This document shows, piece after piece, positions 23,824 to 33,198 of a DNA stretch of 64,000 bases; the stretch's first letter is position 1, and every line of letters starts with the position of its first letter. Made by a program: the position numbers and the translations under genes. The notes under the pieces are model-generated. The model searched no databases and was not told the origin of the DNA. It saw nothing but the letters and a program-made list of their open reading frames with translations. This stretch comes from Dinoroseobacter shibae DFL 12 = DSM 16493 (GTDB lineage Bacteria; Pseudomonadota; Alphaproteobacteria; Rhodobacterales; Rhodobacteraceae), in contig NC_009952.1 of the NCBI RefSeq assembly GCF_000018145.1, positions 1,984,001 through 2,048,000 on the forward strand. The letters run 5' to 3'.

Positions 23824-25116
23824 TTGAGGAGTTACGCCCTGCTACGCCACGCGATTTTCGGAGCCGTGACCCTCGCCGCCATGACCACCATGGGTCCGGC
23901 ACAAACACAGACGGGACCAACAGAGACCGCGTCGGAGGTGCAAGGCTTGTCGGAGCAAGCCGCGTCCTTTCGCCGGGTGATTGCGGGTCTGGAAGGCGAA
24001 ATCGCCGATCTCGAAGCCGCGCGCAGCCTGGCGCAGCAGGATCTGTCCGCGCTGCAAGGCAATGCAGACGACCTGCGATCCACTCTGGCCGAGATGCAGG
24101 CGCAAGCGGCGGACGCCCGACAACAGCTCGCGGACCTGGACGCGCAGGCAGCTGTCGCAGAGGCCGCGCTGTCCGATTTGCGCGCGCAGACGAACGCAGA
24201 CCGCGCCACCCATGAAGGCGTGCTGTCGGACCTGGCGACCACGGAAGCCGCGCAGGCCCAACTGGCTCGCGAACTGGCCGATCTGCGGGCGACCCGCGCC
24301 GAAATGGAAAGCGCAATCGCCGACGCCAACACCGAGCTCGACGCGATAAAGGCCGAGTATCTGGCCACGGCAAATCTCGTCATTGCGGCGCAGGCCCAGC
24401 TCGACACGCTCACGGCACAGGCCGATGCACAACAAGCCGCCGCGCGAACAGCTTCACAGGACTTGCAAAGCGCACAGGCGCGCGCGGCAGAGGTCAAGGA
24501 GGCGCTCGCTCAGGCCGCGGCGCGGGAACAAGCCGCTCTCGCCGCGGCGCAGGCGGCCGAAGCCACGGCGCAGGACGCAGAGGCCCGTGCTGCAGAAGCG
24601 GTGCGCGCGCACGACGCCGCGCAAGCCCGGCTCGCGACCCTGCAGGCCACGCTTGACCTGACCGAGGACCGCCTTGGCACGACGACCGCCGCCCTTGCAG
24701 AGCGCGAAGCCGAGGAAACCGCCGCCCGCGCCACCCTCCGACAACTGACCACGGAGACATCCGAAGCAGAACAAGCCTTGGCCACCCTGACCGCGGACAT
24801 CGCCGAATTGCGCGCGGAACGTGCCGCCCTCGCGGCTGCGCCCGCGCCGGAGCCGGTCGCCCCGGCCCGGACAGAACCGCCGACCACGGGTTCGGCGAAC
24901 GCGGTTCTCGCGCGCGGTACTCCGAAACCGGTACAACGGGTCAACCTGGCGGTGGCCCAGGCCCCCGGCCTGGAGGCCGCGAGCCCCCAGGATTTGCAAC
25001 GCCTGCGGACCCTTCTGACGGACGGGGTCTGCACCCATGACGCGCTTATTAGCGTGTTCACCACCGTGAACCGGCAGACCCTGGTCTCGCTGGTGCGGGA
25101 TCTCGGTCGCTGCTGA
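23824..25116 (+). CDS. Exported long coiled-coil protein
   Basis: About 430 aa. After a probable signal peptide (residues 7-27, ending near PAQTQ) there are roughly 300 residues of Ala/Gln/Glu/Leu-rich heptads (repeated AALAEREAEETAARATL-like segments). A short globular tail contains Cys (LLTDGVCTHDALISVFTTV, VRDLGRC). The start is uncertain: TTG 23824 overlaps an AGGAG, while CTG 23839 is at good spacing from it. The gene is followed after 34 bases by the TAXI protein in the same direction. The coiled coil resembles the periplasmic part of the ExeA-like protein at 26233-28482. It could be a periplasmic spacer or scaffold. Function unknown. Confidence 0.65.
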   Translation: MRSYALLRHAIFGAVTLAAMTTMGPAQTQTGPTETASEVQGLSEQAASFRRVIAGLEGEIADLEAARSLAQQDLSALQGNADDLRSTLAEMQAQAADARQQLADLDAQAAVAEAALSDLRAQTNADRATHEGVLSDLATTEAAQAQLARELADLRATRAEMESAIADANTELDAIKAEYLATANLVIAAQAQLDTLTAQADAQQAAARTASQDLQSAQARAAEVKEALAQAAAREQAALAAAQAAEATAQDAEARAAEAVRAHDAAQARLATLQATLDLTEDRLGTTTAALAEREAEETAARATLRQLTTETSEAEQALATLTADIAELRAERAALAAAPAPEPVAPARTEPPTTGSANAVLARGTPKPVQRVNLAVAQAPGLEAASPQDLQRLRTLLTDGVCTHDALISVFTTVNRQTLVSLVRDLGRC

Positions 25117-25150
25117 GGCGCCATCGCCCCGGGCTATAAAAGGACACATC

Positions 25151-26203
25151 ATGAGTATTTTGAAACGTCGCCTCTTCCAGATCTTCCGCGCCGGTCTCGC
25201 CCTGCTGCTCGGCTCCGGCGCGGTCGCCGCCCAGGAGTTCGAAAAGAACATCCTCACGGGCGGCCCCACCGGCACCTATATCCAGATCGGCCGCGACATC
25301 TCCAACCTGGTGGACCAATGCGGACAGACCCTCAACGTGGTTGAAAGCGCGGGCTCGCTGGAAAATTTCCTCGGCGTGCGGCAGCGGCGCGCCACCCAGT
25401 TCGGCATCGTGCAGAGCGACGTGCTGGAATACCTCAAGACCTATTCCGCCAGCGACCAGAACATCGCGCGCGCCATCGCCGGGGTACGCATCGCCTTCCC
25501 GCTCTACAACGAGGAGGTCCACCTGCTGGCCACGCGGGACATCACGACGCCTGCGGACCTCGCAGGCAAGCGCGTGGCCATCGGGGTTCGGGACAGCGGC
25601 ACCTTCCTGACCGCGTCGCTCTTTCTCGACCTTCTCGAAGTTGACGCCGGAGAACTGCTGACCATCGGGCCGGACGCGGCCATGGCGCAACTCCTCGCGG
25701 GCGAGATCGACGCGTTCTTCTACGTCGCGGGGGCCCCAACGCGGCTGTTCTCGGAAACCGAGATCGATGCCAACCGGTTCCACCTCGTGCCGGTCGATGA
25801 CCCCTTGCTGGAGGCGGTCTACCTGCCTTCCGAAATCCCCGCCGGAACCTATGCCTTCCAGGCCGAGCCGGTGCCCGTGGTCGCGGTCAAGGCGGTGCTG
25901 ATGACTTACGAATACATCCCGCAGCGCAACGCCTATCACCGGGCGAGTTGCACCGCGGTGTCGGATGTCTCCAACCTCATCCTGAACGGGTTCGCCGAGT
26001 TGCAGGCCAGCGGCCATCCGAAATGGCAGCAGGTGGATCTCAACGACATCCCCCCCGGATGGGATGTCTCCTCCTGCGTCAATGACGGTCTGGTGGCGAC
26101 ATACCAGCCCAACTGCACCCGGGCGCGCCCCGCCATGACCTCACCCGAAAGCGCGGCCAACGAAGCTTACCGGAACCGGATCTGCGCGGTCATCGGCTGC
26201 TGA
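25151..26203 (+). CDS. TAXI-family TRAP solute-binding protein
   Basis: A 350-aa exported protein with a signal peptide ending near VAAQ (residue 27). It has the TAXI hallmark start NILTGGPTGTYIQIGRDIS and later SAGSLENFLGV, IAFPLYNEEVHLLA and DLAGKRVAIGVRDSGT. TAXI proteins capture solutes such as organic acids or amino acids for TRAP transporters. No TRAP permease is adjacent, so it may be an orphan or serve as a sensor for the neighbouring ExeA-type ATPase (inference). Six cysteines, including three near the C-terminus, are unusual for the family. Confidence 0.75.
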   Translation: MSILKRRLFQIFRAGLALLLGSGAVAAQEFEKNILTGGPTGTYIQIGRDISNLVDQCGQTLNVVESAGSLENFLGVRQRRATQFGIVQSDVLEYLKTYSASDQNIARAIAGVRIAFPLYNEEVHLLATRDITTPADLAGKRVAIGVRDSGTFLTASLFLDLLEVDAGELLTIGPDAAMAQLLAGEIDAFFYVAGAPTRLFSETEIDANRFHLVPVDDPLLEAVYLPSEIPAGTYAFQAEPVPVVAVKAVLMTYEYIPQRNAYHRASCTAVSDVSNLILNGFAELQASGHPKWQQVDLNDIPPGWDVSSCVNDGLVATYQPNCTRARPAMTSPESAANEAYRNRICAVIGC

Positions 26204-26232
26204 GCGAAACCGGGCCGCGCGCCGGGACCGGT

Positions 26233-28482
26233 CTAATCCCCTGCCCCGGCGATGGGCTGCCACGCGGTCTCGGCCCCCCCGTCGGTCCGCACCCGCCATT
26301 GCGCCGTACCCTCCGGGACAGAAACGGCAACCGCGCTCAGGCGGGTCTCGGCAAAGGCGATGGCCGTGCCGTCGGTATCAGCGAGCTCCAGAATGAAATG
26401 CGCGCCCACGCCCTGCCAGACAAACTCGCCCGGCGCACCAGCCACCACCGCGGACCCCAGTGGCACCACGCTTTGCACGGCGGGCACCACATCGGCAGCG
26501 CGGCTGTCCTCGGCCAGAATGCGCGCGGGCTCCTCGGCAACCGCGTACCAGCGCGCCGCCATATCCGGTGCGAACGGCACCCCGTCCCCGGTCTCGTAAA
26601 GCTGCGCCAGAAAGGATGCCGCGCGGGTGTGCCCCCGCAGGGCCGCGCGCGAGTAGTTCACGGCAACCTCGGCAGGGTCGTCGCTCTCCAGCGCGGCGAG
26701 AAAGAAGGTCGTTGCCTCCGCTGCATCCAGCTTTTGCGGCTGCAGGCGCACCGGATCGGGCGCCTTCGGGTCCGGCATCGTGTTCGACACGGTCTGCGCC
26801 GCCGCGAAGGCATCGTCGGCGATCTTCTCGCTGACCGCCAGGGTCGCCAGCGCCGCCTCCGCGGCCTCAGCCTCGGATTGTAACCGGGCGAGCCGGGCCT
26901 GCTCTGCGTCGATCTGCGTGCGCATGACGTCAAGCTCCGCGTCGGTCTCCATCCGAACGGACTGCGCCTCGGACACCGCCTCCTCCACGGTCGCAAGCTC
27001 GCGTGTCCGCGCATCCAGCCGCGCAGCGATCTCGGCCAGCTCCGCCTCCGCGGAGGCAGCGGCGTCCTGCAAGGCCTGCAGCCTCTGTTCCGCCTCCGCG
27101 ACAGCGGCCTGCGCCTCCGCGGCTTCGGCACTTGTCCCCGCATCCCGCGCCAGATCCTGCGCGATCCAGGTGGCGTCAGGAGCCGGCAACACCTCGCCAC
27201 TGCGCGGGTCCTCACCCGTGACGGCGCCGTCTCTCAAGACCGGGAACACATCCAGACTGTAGAGGATAGCCGCGCCGCCCACCAAGGCCGCCGCGACCAG
27301 CGCCCCCGTGACCACGCGCCGGGAACTGACCGGCCGCACCTCCGCTCCGACCTTGGACGGCAGCGCTCCGGCCCCGGGCGCTTCCGGCATCGACGCCTCA
27401 GGCAACGCCGCCGCCTGGTCCGGGCGCGCGGCCGCGGGCTTGCGCGGCGCGGCGGACCTCTGGGTGCTGGTCTTCAGGGTCTCGATCAGCGCGCGTTCCA
27501 GCCGCATGCCTTGCGAGGCACTGACCTCGATCTCCGGCCCGCCCCGGCCCTTGGGCGCTTGCGCTGGACGCGCGGACGACGGTCCACCGGCACGGCCCGT
27601 CGCAGCCTGCGCCTCGGGCGCGCGCGGCGGTTTCGCCACTGCCCCTGCTGCCCCGGGAAAGCTCATCGCACCGCTTGCCAGCGAGACATCGCGCAGAATC
27701 TCGCGCACGAGATCCGCCTCGATGACGCGTTTGTCTTCCTGCGCCGCCGTGAGCAGGACCAGATCACACGCCTTGTTGATAAGCCGCGGAACACCCTCGG
27801 CGTGGCGGTGGATCACCGCGACAGCCTCCGGGGTGAACAGATCAGGCCCCACATGACCCGCCCGCGCCAGCCTACCGGAGACATAGGCAGCGGCCTCGTC
27901 CTTGGACACCGGCCGCAGCCTGAGCGGCGGGCGCAGCTCCGCCTCGAACGGCTCCAGCGCCGGGGACGCCAGGCGCGCCTCCAGCGCCCCCAGCCCCACC
28001 AGCAGCAGCCGACAGCGCACGGCGCCCTCCGTATCCCGCACCAATGACAGCAGCGCGCTCGCCGCCGCGTCCGACAGGGATTGCGCCTCGTCCACGATCA
28101 GCACGGTGGCGCAGCCCCCATCCGTCCCATCGGCCAGAAGCGCCTCGAGACGGGCGCGCGCCGCCTCGGCAGAGCCGTCGAGGGCCTGCCCCTCGAGGCT
28201 GCGCAGGGCATGCGCGATCGCCTCCTCCGCCGTGTTCAGCTGGACGGAGATCAACCCGACACGCCCCCCCTGCTCGGCGATCAGGCGCTCCTGCAGGGCA
28301 TGGGCCAGCGTGCTCTTGCCCAGACCGATATCGCCCAACAGGATCGACACCGGCGGCGCCTCCGGGCGCGTGTCCAGAACCGCATCGAGAACCGACTGGT
28401 GCTGTGCGGACCAGATCAGGAACGCCGGGTCCGGCGAGGTCGCAAACGGGCGCTTGCGCAGGTTGAAATGCTCCAGATACAT
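26233..28482 (-). CDS. ExeA-like AAA ATPase with TM, coiled coil and Sel1-like repeats
   Basis: A 749-aa fusion. Residues 1-270 are an ExeA/GspA-type ATPase starting MYLEHFNLRKRPFATSPDP, with Walker A LGDIGLGKST and Walker B VLIVDEAQSL. A Pro/Ala linker leads to one TM segment (ALVAAALVGGAAILYSL, about 395-415). A periplasmic coiled coil (about 450-570) and a Sel1-type repeat (ALRGHTRAASFLAQLYETGDGVPF) follow, then a beta-rich tail. ExeA proteins couple cytoplasmic ATP use to peptidoglycan remodelling for secretin assembly. The gene is convergent with the TAXI gene. The exact cargo or complex is unknown. Confidence 0.75.
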   Translation of the reverse strand: MYLEHFNLRKRPFATSPDPAFLIWSAQHQSVLDAVLDTRPEAPPVSILLGDIGLGKSTLAHALQERLIAEQGGRVGLISVQLNTAEEAIAHALRSLEGQALDGSAEAARARLEALLADGTDGGCATVLIVDEAQSLSDAAASALLSLVRDTEGAVRCRLLLVGLGALEARLASPALEPFEAELRPPLRLRPVSKDEAAAYVSGRLARAGHVGPDLFTPEAVAVIHRHAEGVPRLINKACDLVLLTAAQEDKRVIEADLVREILRDVSLASGAMSFPGAAGAVAKPPRAPEAQAATGRAGGPSSARPAQAPKGRGGPEIEVSASQGMRLERALIETLKTSTQRSAAPRKPAAARPDQAAALPEASMPEAPGAGALPSKVGAEVRPVSSRRVVTGALVAAALVGGAAILYSLDVFPVLRDGAVTGEDPRSGEVLPAPDATWIAQDLARDAGTSAEAAEAQAAVAEAEQRLQALQDAAASAEAELAEIAARLDARTRELATVEEAVSEAQSVRMETDAELDVMRTQIDAEQARLARLQSEAEAAEAALATLAVSEKIADDAFAAAQTVSNTMPDPKAPDPVRLQPQKLDAAEATTFFLAALESDDPAEVAVNYSRAALRGHTRAASFLAQLYETGDGVPFAPDMAARWYAVAEEPARILAEDSRAADVVPAVQSVVPLGSAVVAGAPGEFVWQGVGAHFILELADTDGTAIAFAETRLSAVAVSVPEGTAQWRVRTDGGAETAWQPIAGAGD

Positions 28483-28569
28483 GACCGATTGTCGCCAATT
28501 CCCCCCAGCTCTTTAACATCATTCGCTTTTTTTCGGGCTGTGTAAACAACCGCCCCCGGCGCGACCGGC

Positions 28570-30753
28570 TCAGAAGAAGCTCTGCGGGTCGATGTCCACC
28601 GCCAGGCGCAGGTTCGGCCCGGTCTTGACCTGTCCCACCCAGCGCGCCAACGCATCCTGCAACGCCACCCCTTTTGGGGCCGTCACCAGCAGCCTCACCC
28701 GGTGCCGGCCGCGAATGCGCGCGATGGGCGCCGGTGCGGGGCCGTAGACCGTCGCCCCCACCGCCGAGAGCGGCGCGTGGTTGCGCGCCAGCGCATTGCC
28801 CAGGTCGAACACCTCCTGCAAGTCAGGGGAACTCAGGATGATCCCCGCCATCCGGCCATAGGGCGGCATCCCCGCCGCATGACGCTCACCGGCCTCGGCG
28901 CGCCAGAACGCCTCTTCGTCGCCGGTCAGGATCGCGCGGATCACCGGGTGGTCCGGCTGGTAGGTCTGCAACAGCGCCTCGCCCCGCTTTTCCGCCCGCC
29001 CGGCGCGCCCCGCCACCTGCCGCATCAGCTGGAATGTCCGCTCCGCCGCGCGCAGGTCCGAGCCCTGCAGCCCGAGATCGGCGTCGATCACCCCGACCAG
29101 CGTCAGCAGCGGGAAATTGTGCCCCTTGGCCACCAGCTGCGTGCCGATGATGATGTCCGCCGCCCCCTCGGCGATCTCGACGATCTGGGCCTTGAGCGCG
29201 CGCGCCGAGCCGAACAGGTCCGACGACAGCACCGCGATCCGGGCGTCGGGAAACGCCTCCGCCGCTTCCTCGGCGAGCCGCTCCACACCCGGGCCGACCG
29301 CCGCCAGCTTGCCCTCGGCCTCGCAGGACGGGCAGGCTTCGGGGATGGCACGGGTCGCGCCGCACTGGTGGCACATCAGCCGCTTCTGAAACCGGTGCTC
29401 CACCATGCGCGCGTCGCAGGTCTCGCAGCCGATCTGGTGCCCACAGGCCCGGCACAAGGTGACGGGCGCATAGCCGCGCCGGTTCAGGAACAGCAGCGAT
29501 TGCTCCCCCGCCTCCAGCCGTGCAGTGACCGCACGTTTCAGGCTGGGCGACAGCCACCGCCCGAAGGGCACCTCTTCGGCGCGCATGTCGATCGCGGCCA
29601 TCTCGGGCAGCTCCGCCGCCCCGAAACGCGCTCCCAGATCGACGCGCAGGTACTTGCCCGCCTCCGCATTGGCCCAGGATTCCAGGCTCGGCGTGGCCGA
29701 GGCCAGCACCACCTGCGCCGAGGCCAGCGAGGCGCGCAACACCGCCATGTCGCGGGCGTTGTAAAGCACGCCCTCCTCCTGCTTGTAGGAGGTGTCGTGT
29801 TCCTCATCGACCACGATCAGGCCCAGATCCTGAAACGGCAGAAACAGGGCCGAACGCGCGCCCACCACGAACCGCGCGCCGCCCTCGGCCACCATCCGCC
29901 AGCAGCGCCGCCGCTCGGTCATGGTCACGCCCGAATGCCACTCGGCGGGCCGCGCGCCGAACCGCGCCTCCACCCGCGTCAGGAACTCCGCGCTCAGCGC
30001 GATCTCCGGCAGCAGCACCAACGCCTGCCGCCCCTTGGCCAGACAGGCCGCGACCGCCTCCAGGTAGACCTCGGTCTTGCCCGACCCGGTCACCCCCTTG
30101 AGCAGCGTGGTGCCGTAAGCCTCCGCCTCGATCCCGTGGAGAAGATGCCCCGCCGCGGCCTCCTGCTCGGGGGTCAGCGGCTTGCCGGGCCGCGCGGGGT
30201 CCAGCGGCGGATAGGGCAGGTCGCGGGGTGTGTCCTGCTCGTGGATCGCACCGGCGGCCACCAGCCCCTTGATCACCGAGGCACTGACGCCCGCGGCCTC
30301 GACCAGCTCGGCTTGCGTGACCGGCGCACCGCCATAGGCGGCCAGCGCGTCCATCACCCGCATCCGCGCCTCGGTCATGCGCGCAGGCTCCCCCTCGCCC
30401 GCCACCAGCACCTTGCGCATCGACGGTGCGTCGCCCAGCCCCGGCGCGCGCGTGGCCAGCCGCAGCATCGCCGGCATCGGCGTCAGGGTGTAGCGCGCCG
30501 CCCGGGTCAGGAACGCGCGCATCTCGTCGCGCATGGGCGGGGTGTCCAGCACCCGCAGCACGCGGCGCAGCTTGGCCGGGTCCCAGTCGCCCTGCCCCGG
30601 CCCCCAGACCACGCCGACGACCTTGCGCGGGCCCAGCGGCACCTCGACGAAATCGCCCTGCACGCAGCCCCCCTCCGGGGCCTTGTAGTCCAGCGTCCGG
30701 TCCAGCGGCTGCGTGGTCAGAACCGCCACAAGATCGCCCGCCTCAAACCGCAC
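28570..30753 (-). CDS. priA: Primosomal replication protein N' (PriA helicase)
   Basis: A 727-aa DNA helicase that restarts stalled forks. Walker A is GVTGSGKTEVYLEA, the DEAH box VVDEEHD, motif III VLASATPSLES. The zinc-binding cysteines are in CRACGHQIGCETC and CHQCGATRAIPEACPSC, and late motifs GTQLVAKGHNFP and RQVAGRAGRAEK are intact. The GTG at 30753 follows AAAGGGGGG; an upstream GTG at 30780 would add nine residues with no ribosome-binding site. The gene is divergent from the transaldolase, 77 bases away. Confidence 0.93.
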   Translation of the reverse strand: MRFEAGDLVAVLTTQPLDRTLDYKAPEGGCVQGDFVEVPLGPRKVVGVVWGPGQGDWDPAKLRRVLRVLDTPPMRDEMRAFLTRAARYTLTPMPAMLRLATRAPGLGDAPSMRKVLVAGEGEPARMTEARMRVMDALAAYGGAPVTQAELVEAAGVSASVIKGLVAAGAIHEQDTPRDLPYPPLDPARPGKPLTPEQEAAAGHLLHGIEAEAYGTTLLKGVTGSGKTEVYLEAVAACLAKGRQALVLLPEIALSAEFLTRVEARFGARPAEWHSGVTMTERRRCWRMVAEGGARFVVGARSALFLPFQDLGLIVVDEEHDTSYKQEEGVLYNARDMAVLRASLASAQVVLASATPSLESWANAEAGKYLRVDLGARFGAAELPEMAAIDMRAEEVPFGRWLSPSLKRAVTARLEAGEQSLLFLNRRGYAPVTLCRACGHQIGCETCDARMVEHRFQKRLMCHQCGATRAIPEACPSCEAEGKLAAVGPGVERLAEEAAEAFPDARIAVLSSDLFGSARALKAQIVEIAEGAADIIIGTQLVAKGHNFPLLTLVGVIDADLGLQGSDLRAAERTFQLMRQVAGRAGRAEKRGEALLQTYQPDHPVIRAILTGDEEAFWRAEAGERHAAGMPPYGRMAGIILSSPDLQEVFDLGNALARNHAPLSAVGATVYGPAPAPIARIRGRHRVRLLVTAPKGVALQDALARWVGQVKTGPNLRLAVDIDPQSFF

Positions 30754-30830
30754 GCCGCCCCCCTTTCGCGCATCCCGCACCTGCGTTATGAGAGCGGTAA
30801 CACAACCGCAAGCCCGAGGGACCCGAGCAC

Positions 30831-31484
30831 ATGAAGTTTTTCGTCGATACCGCAGATGTGGCCGCCATTGCCGAACTCAATGACCTCGGGATGGTGGACG
30901 GGGTGACCACGAACCCGTCGCTGATCCTGAAATCCGGCCGCGACATCACCGAAGTCACCAAGGAGATCTGCGAGCTGGTCGATGGACCCGTCAGCGCCGA
31001 AGTGGTCGCCACCCAGGCCGACGCCATGATCGCCGAGGGCCGCAAGCTGGCCGAGATCGCCGAGAACATCACCGTCAAGCTGCCGCTGACCTGGGACGGG
31101 CTGAAGGCCTGCAAGACGCTCACGGACGAGGGCAAGATGGTCAACGTCACCCTTTGCTTCTCGGCCAACCAGGCGCTGCTGGCGGCCAAGGCGGGTGCGA
31201 GCTTCATCTCGCCCTTCATCGGGCGGCTCGACGATCTGAACGTCGACGGGATGGAACTGATCGAAGACATCCGCACGATCTACGACAATTACGGCTACGA
31301 GACCGAGATCCTCGCCGCCTCGATCCGCACGGTCAACCACATGAAGGAGGCCGCCCTGATTGGCGCCGACGTCGCCACCGCCCCGCCGGGCGTGATCAAG
31401 CAGATGGCGAACCACGTGCTGACCGACAAGGGACTGGCGGCTTTCCTGTCCGATTGGGAAAAGACTGGTCAGAAGATTCTCTAA
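30831..31484 (+). CDS. tal: Transaldolase (short type, fructose-6-phosphate aldolase-like)
   Basis: A 217-aa TIM-barrel enzyme starting [16 protein letters not shown]. It contains [14 protein letters not shown], the Schiff-base Lys in [31 protein letters not shown] and [11 protein letters not shown]. This is the short transaldolase subfamily. It moves dihydroxyacetone units between sugar phosphates in the pentose phosphate pathway; F6P aldolase activity cannot be excluded. It leads a plus-strand group with DUF484 and xerC. Confidence 0.92.
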   Translation: MKFFVDTADVAAIAELNDLGMVDGVTTNPSLILKSGRDITEVTKEICELVDGPVSAEVVATQADAMIAEGRKLAEIAENITVKLPLTWDGLKACKTLTDEGKMVNVTLCFSANQALLAAKAGASFISPFIGRLDDLNVDGMELIEDIRTIYDNYGYETEILAASIRTVNHMKEAALIGADVATAPPGVIKQMANHVLTDKGLAAFLSDWEKTGQKIL

Positions 31485-31541
31485 TCGTGTAACCTGCGGT
31501 CCATAACAGCCAGAGCAGGCTATAAAGAGGATCGCAGGCCC

Positions 31542-32249
31542 ATGACAGACCCCGCGCTGAAGCGCCATGATCTCAAGGAACGGATCATGGCCGAACCGGA
31601 CGTGATCCTGGAGGATCCCGACCTGATGCGGGCGCTTCTGTCGGCGGACGCGCAGCGGATGGGCGACAATATCGTCGATCTGCGCGGGCTCGCCATGGAC
31701 CGGCTGCAAGCCCGGCTGGGCCGGCTCGAGGACACCCATCGTAGCGTGATCGCGGCGGCCTACGAGAACCTCGCCGGCACCAACCAGGTCCACCGCGCGG
31801 TGCTCAGCCTGCTGGAGCCCCATGATTTCGCGGCCTTCATGCACAATCTCGGGGGCGAGGTCGCGTCGCTGTTGCAGGTGGACGCGATCCGGCTGGTGCT
31901 GGAGACCGACGAGGCCACGCCCGACCCCGCGCTCGCTGCTCTCGACGAGGTGCTGAGCATCGTGCCCCGGGGCCGGATCGACACGCTGATCGGCACCCCC
32001 AACGGCCTGCCCGCGCGCAAGGTGACGCTGCAGGCGGTGCAGAAACACACCGCCCCGATCTATGGCGAGGCCGCGCCCTATATCGCGTCCGAGGCGCTTC
32101 TGCGGCTGGAGTTCGGCGAGGCCCGCCTGCCCGGCCTCATGGCCCTGGGGGCCGAAGACGCCAGCCAGTTCACCCCGAACCAGGGCACCGACCTTCTGTC
32201 CTTCTTCGCCAAGGTCGTCGAACGCGCCATCCTGCGCTGGATCGTCTGA
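31542..32249 (+). CDS. DUF484 family protein
   Basis: A 235-aa soluble protein with a helical N-terminus (RIMAEPDVILEDPDLMRALL) and a GAF-like C-terminal domain (ALLRLEFGEARLPGLMALGAEDASQF, LLSFFAKVVERAILRWI). DUF484 genes are classically found directly before xerC, as here with a 3-base gap. Function is unknown; a sensory GAF-like role is inferred from the fold. Confidence 0.88.
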   Translation: MTDPALKRHDLKERIMAEPDVILEDPDLMRALLSADAQRMGDNIVDLRGLAMDRLQARLGRLEDTHRSVIAAAYENLAGTNQVHRAVLSLLEPHDFAAFMHNLGGEVASLLQVDAIRLVLETDEATPDPALAALDEVLSIVPRGRIDTLIGTPNGLPARKVTLQAVQKHTAPIYGEAAPYIASEALLRLEFGEARLPGLMALGAEDASQFTPNQGTDLLSFFAKVVERAILRWIV

Positions 32250-32252
32250 GCC

Positions 32253-33179
32253 GTGGCGCACGCAGCCCTCAGCCCGGCCTGCGCGGACCAGCTGGAGACC
32301 TGGCTGACCCATCTGCGCGCGCTGGACGACTCACCGGCCAGCACGCTCAGCGCCTATCAACGCGACGTGGCCGGGTTCCTGGGGTTTCTCGCGCGCCATG
32401 ACGGCGGGCTGGCCAGCCCCGCGCGGCTGCGCAGGATCACCCAGTCCGACATGCGCGCCTGGATGGCGGCGGAGCGGCGGCGCGGGCTCGGCGCGCGCTC
32501 GCTGGCCCGCGCGCTCTCGGCGGTGAAGTCGTTTTTCCGCTGGGTGGGCGAACGCGACGGGTTCGAACCCACCGCGGTGCTGGCTGCGCGCAGCCCGAAA
32601 TACCAGCGCAAGCTGCCCCGCCCCCTGGCCGAGGACGCAGCCCTCGAGATGATCGCCCAGGTGGAGCTGCAAGCCGCCGACAGCTGGATCGCCGCCCGCG
32701 ACGTGGCGGTGGTCACCCTGCTCTATGGCTGCGGGCTGCGAATCTCCGAGGCGCTGGGGCTCACCGGGGCCGCCGCGCCCCTGCCCGAGGTGCTGACCAT
32801 CCGCGGCAAGGGCGACAAGGAACGGATCGTGCCGGTCCTGCCCGCCGCCCGCACCGCTGTCGACACCTATCTGCGCCTCTCCCCCCATCCGCTGGAAAAG
32901 GACGGGCCGCTCTTTCGCGGCAAACGTGGCGGGCAGCTGAACCCGCGTGTGATCGCCAAGGTGATGGAACAGGCCCGGATGCAGCTCGGCCTGCCCTCGA
33001 GTGCCACGCCCCACGCCATGCGCCATTCCTTCGCCACGCACCTTCTGGCCGCGGGCGGCGATCTGCGCGCGATCCAGGAATTGCTGGGCCATGCCTCGCT
33101 CTCGACCACCCAGGCCTATACGGCGGTGGACGCCACCCGGCTGCTGGAGGTCTACAACGCCGCCCATCCCAAGGCCTGA
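32253..33179 (+). CDS. xerC: Tyrosine recombinase XerC
   Basis: A 308-aa recombinase that with XerD resolves chromosome dimers at dif. The N-terminal SAM-like domain has LSAYQRDVAGFLGFLARH. Catalytic residues are Arg in CGLRISEALGL, Lys in RGKGDKERIVPV, HxxR in HAMRHSFATHLL, His in LGHASLSTTQ and Tyr in AYTAVD. The start is GTG at 32253, three bases after DUF484. Length and motifs are normal for the family. Confidence 0.93.
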   Translation: MAHAALSPACADQLETWLTHLRALDDSPASTLSAYQRDVAGFLGFLARHDGGLASPARLRRITQSDMRAWMAAERRRGLGARSLARALSAVKSFFRWVGERDGFEPTAVLAARSPKYQRKLPRPLAEDAALEMIAQVELQAADSWIAARDVAVVTLLYGCGLRISEALGLTGAAAPLPEVLTIRGKGDKERIVPVLPAARTAVDTYLRLSPHPLEKDGPLFRGKRGGQLNPRVIAKVMEQARMQLGLPSSATPHAMRHSFATHLLAAGGDLRAIQELLGHASLSTTQAYTAVDATRLLEVYNAAHPKA

Positions 33180-33198
33180 GCCCCGCTCGCCCGGTGTC

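Noticed and set aside
28702-30834. 710-codon plus-strand frame opposite priA
   Set aside because: High-GC shadow frame; the minus strand has every PriA motif including zinc cysteines.
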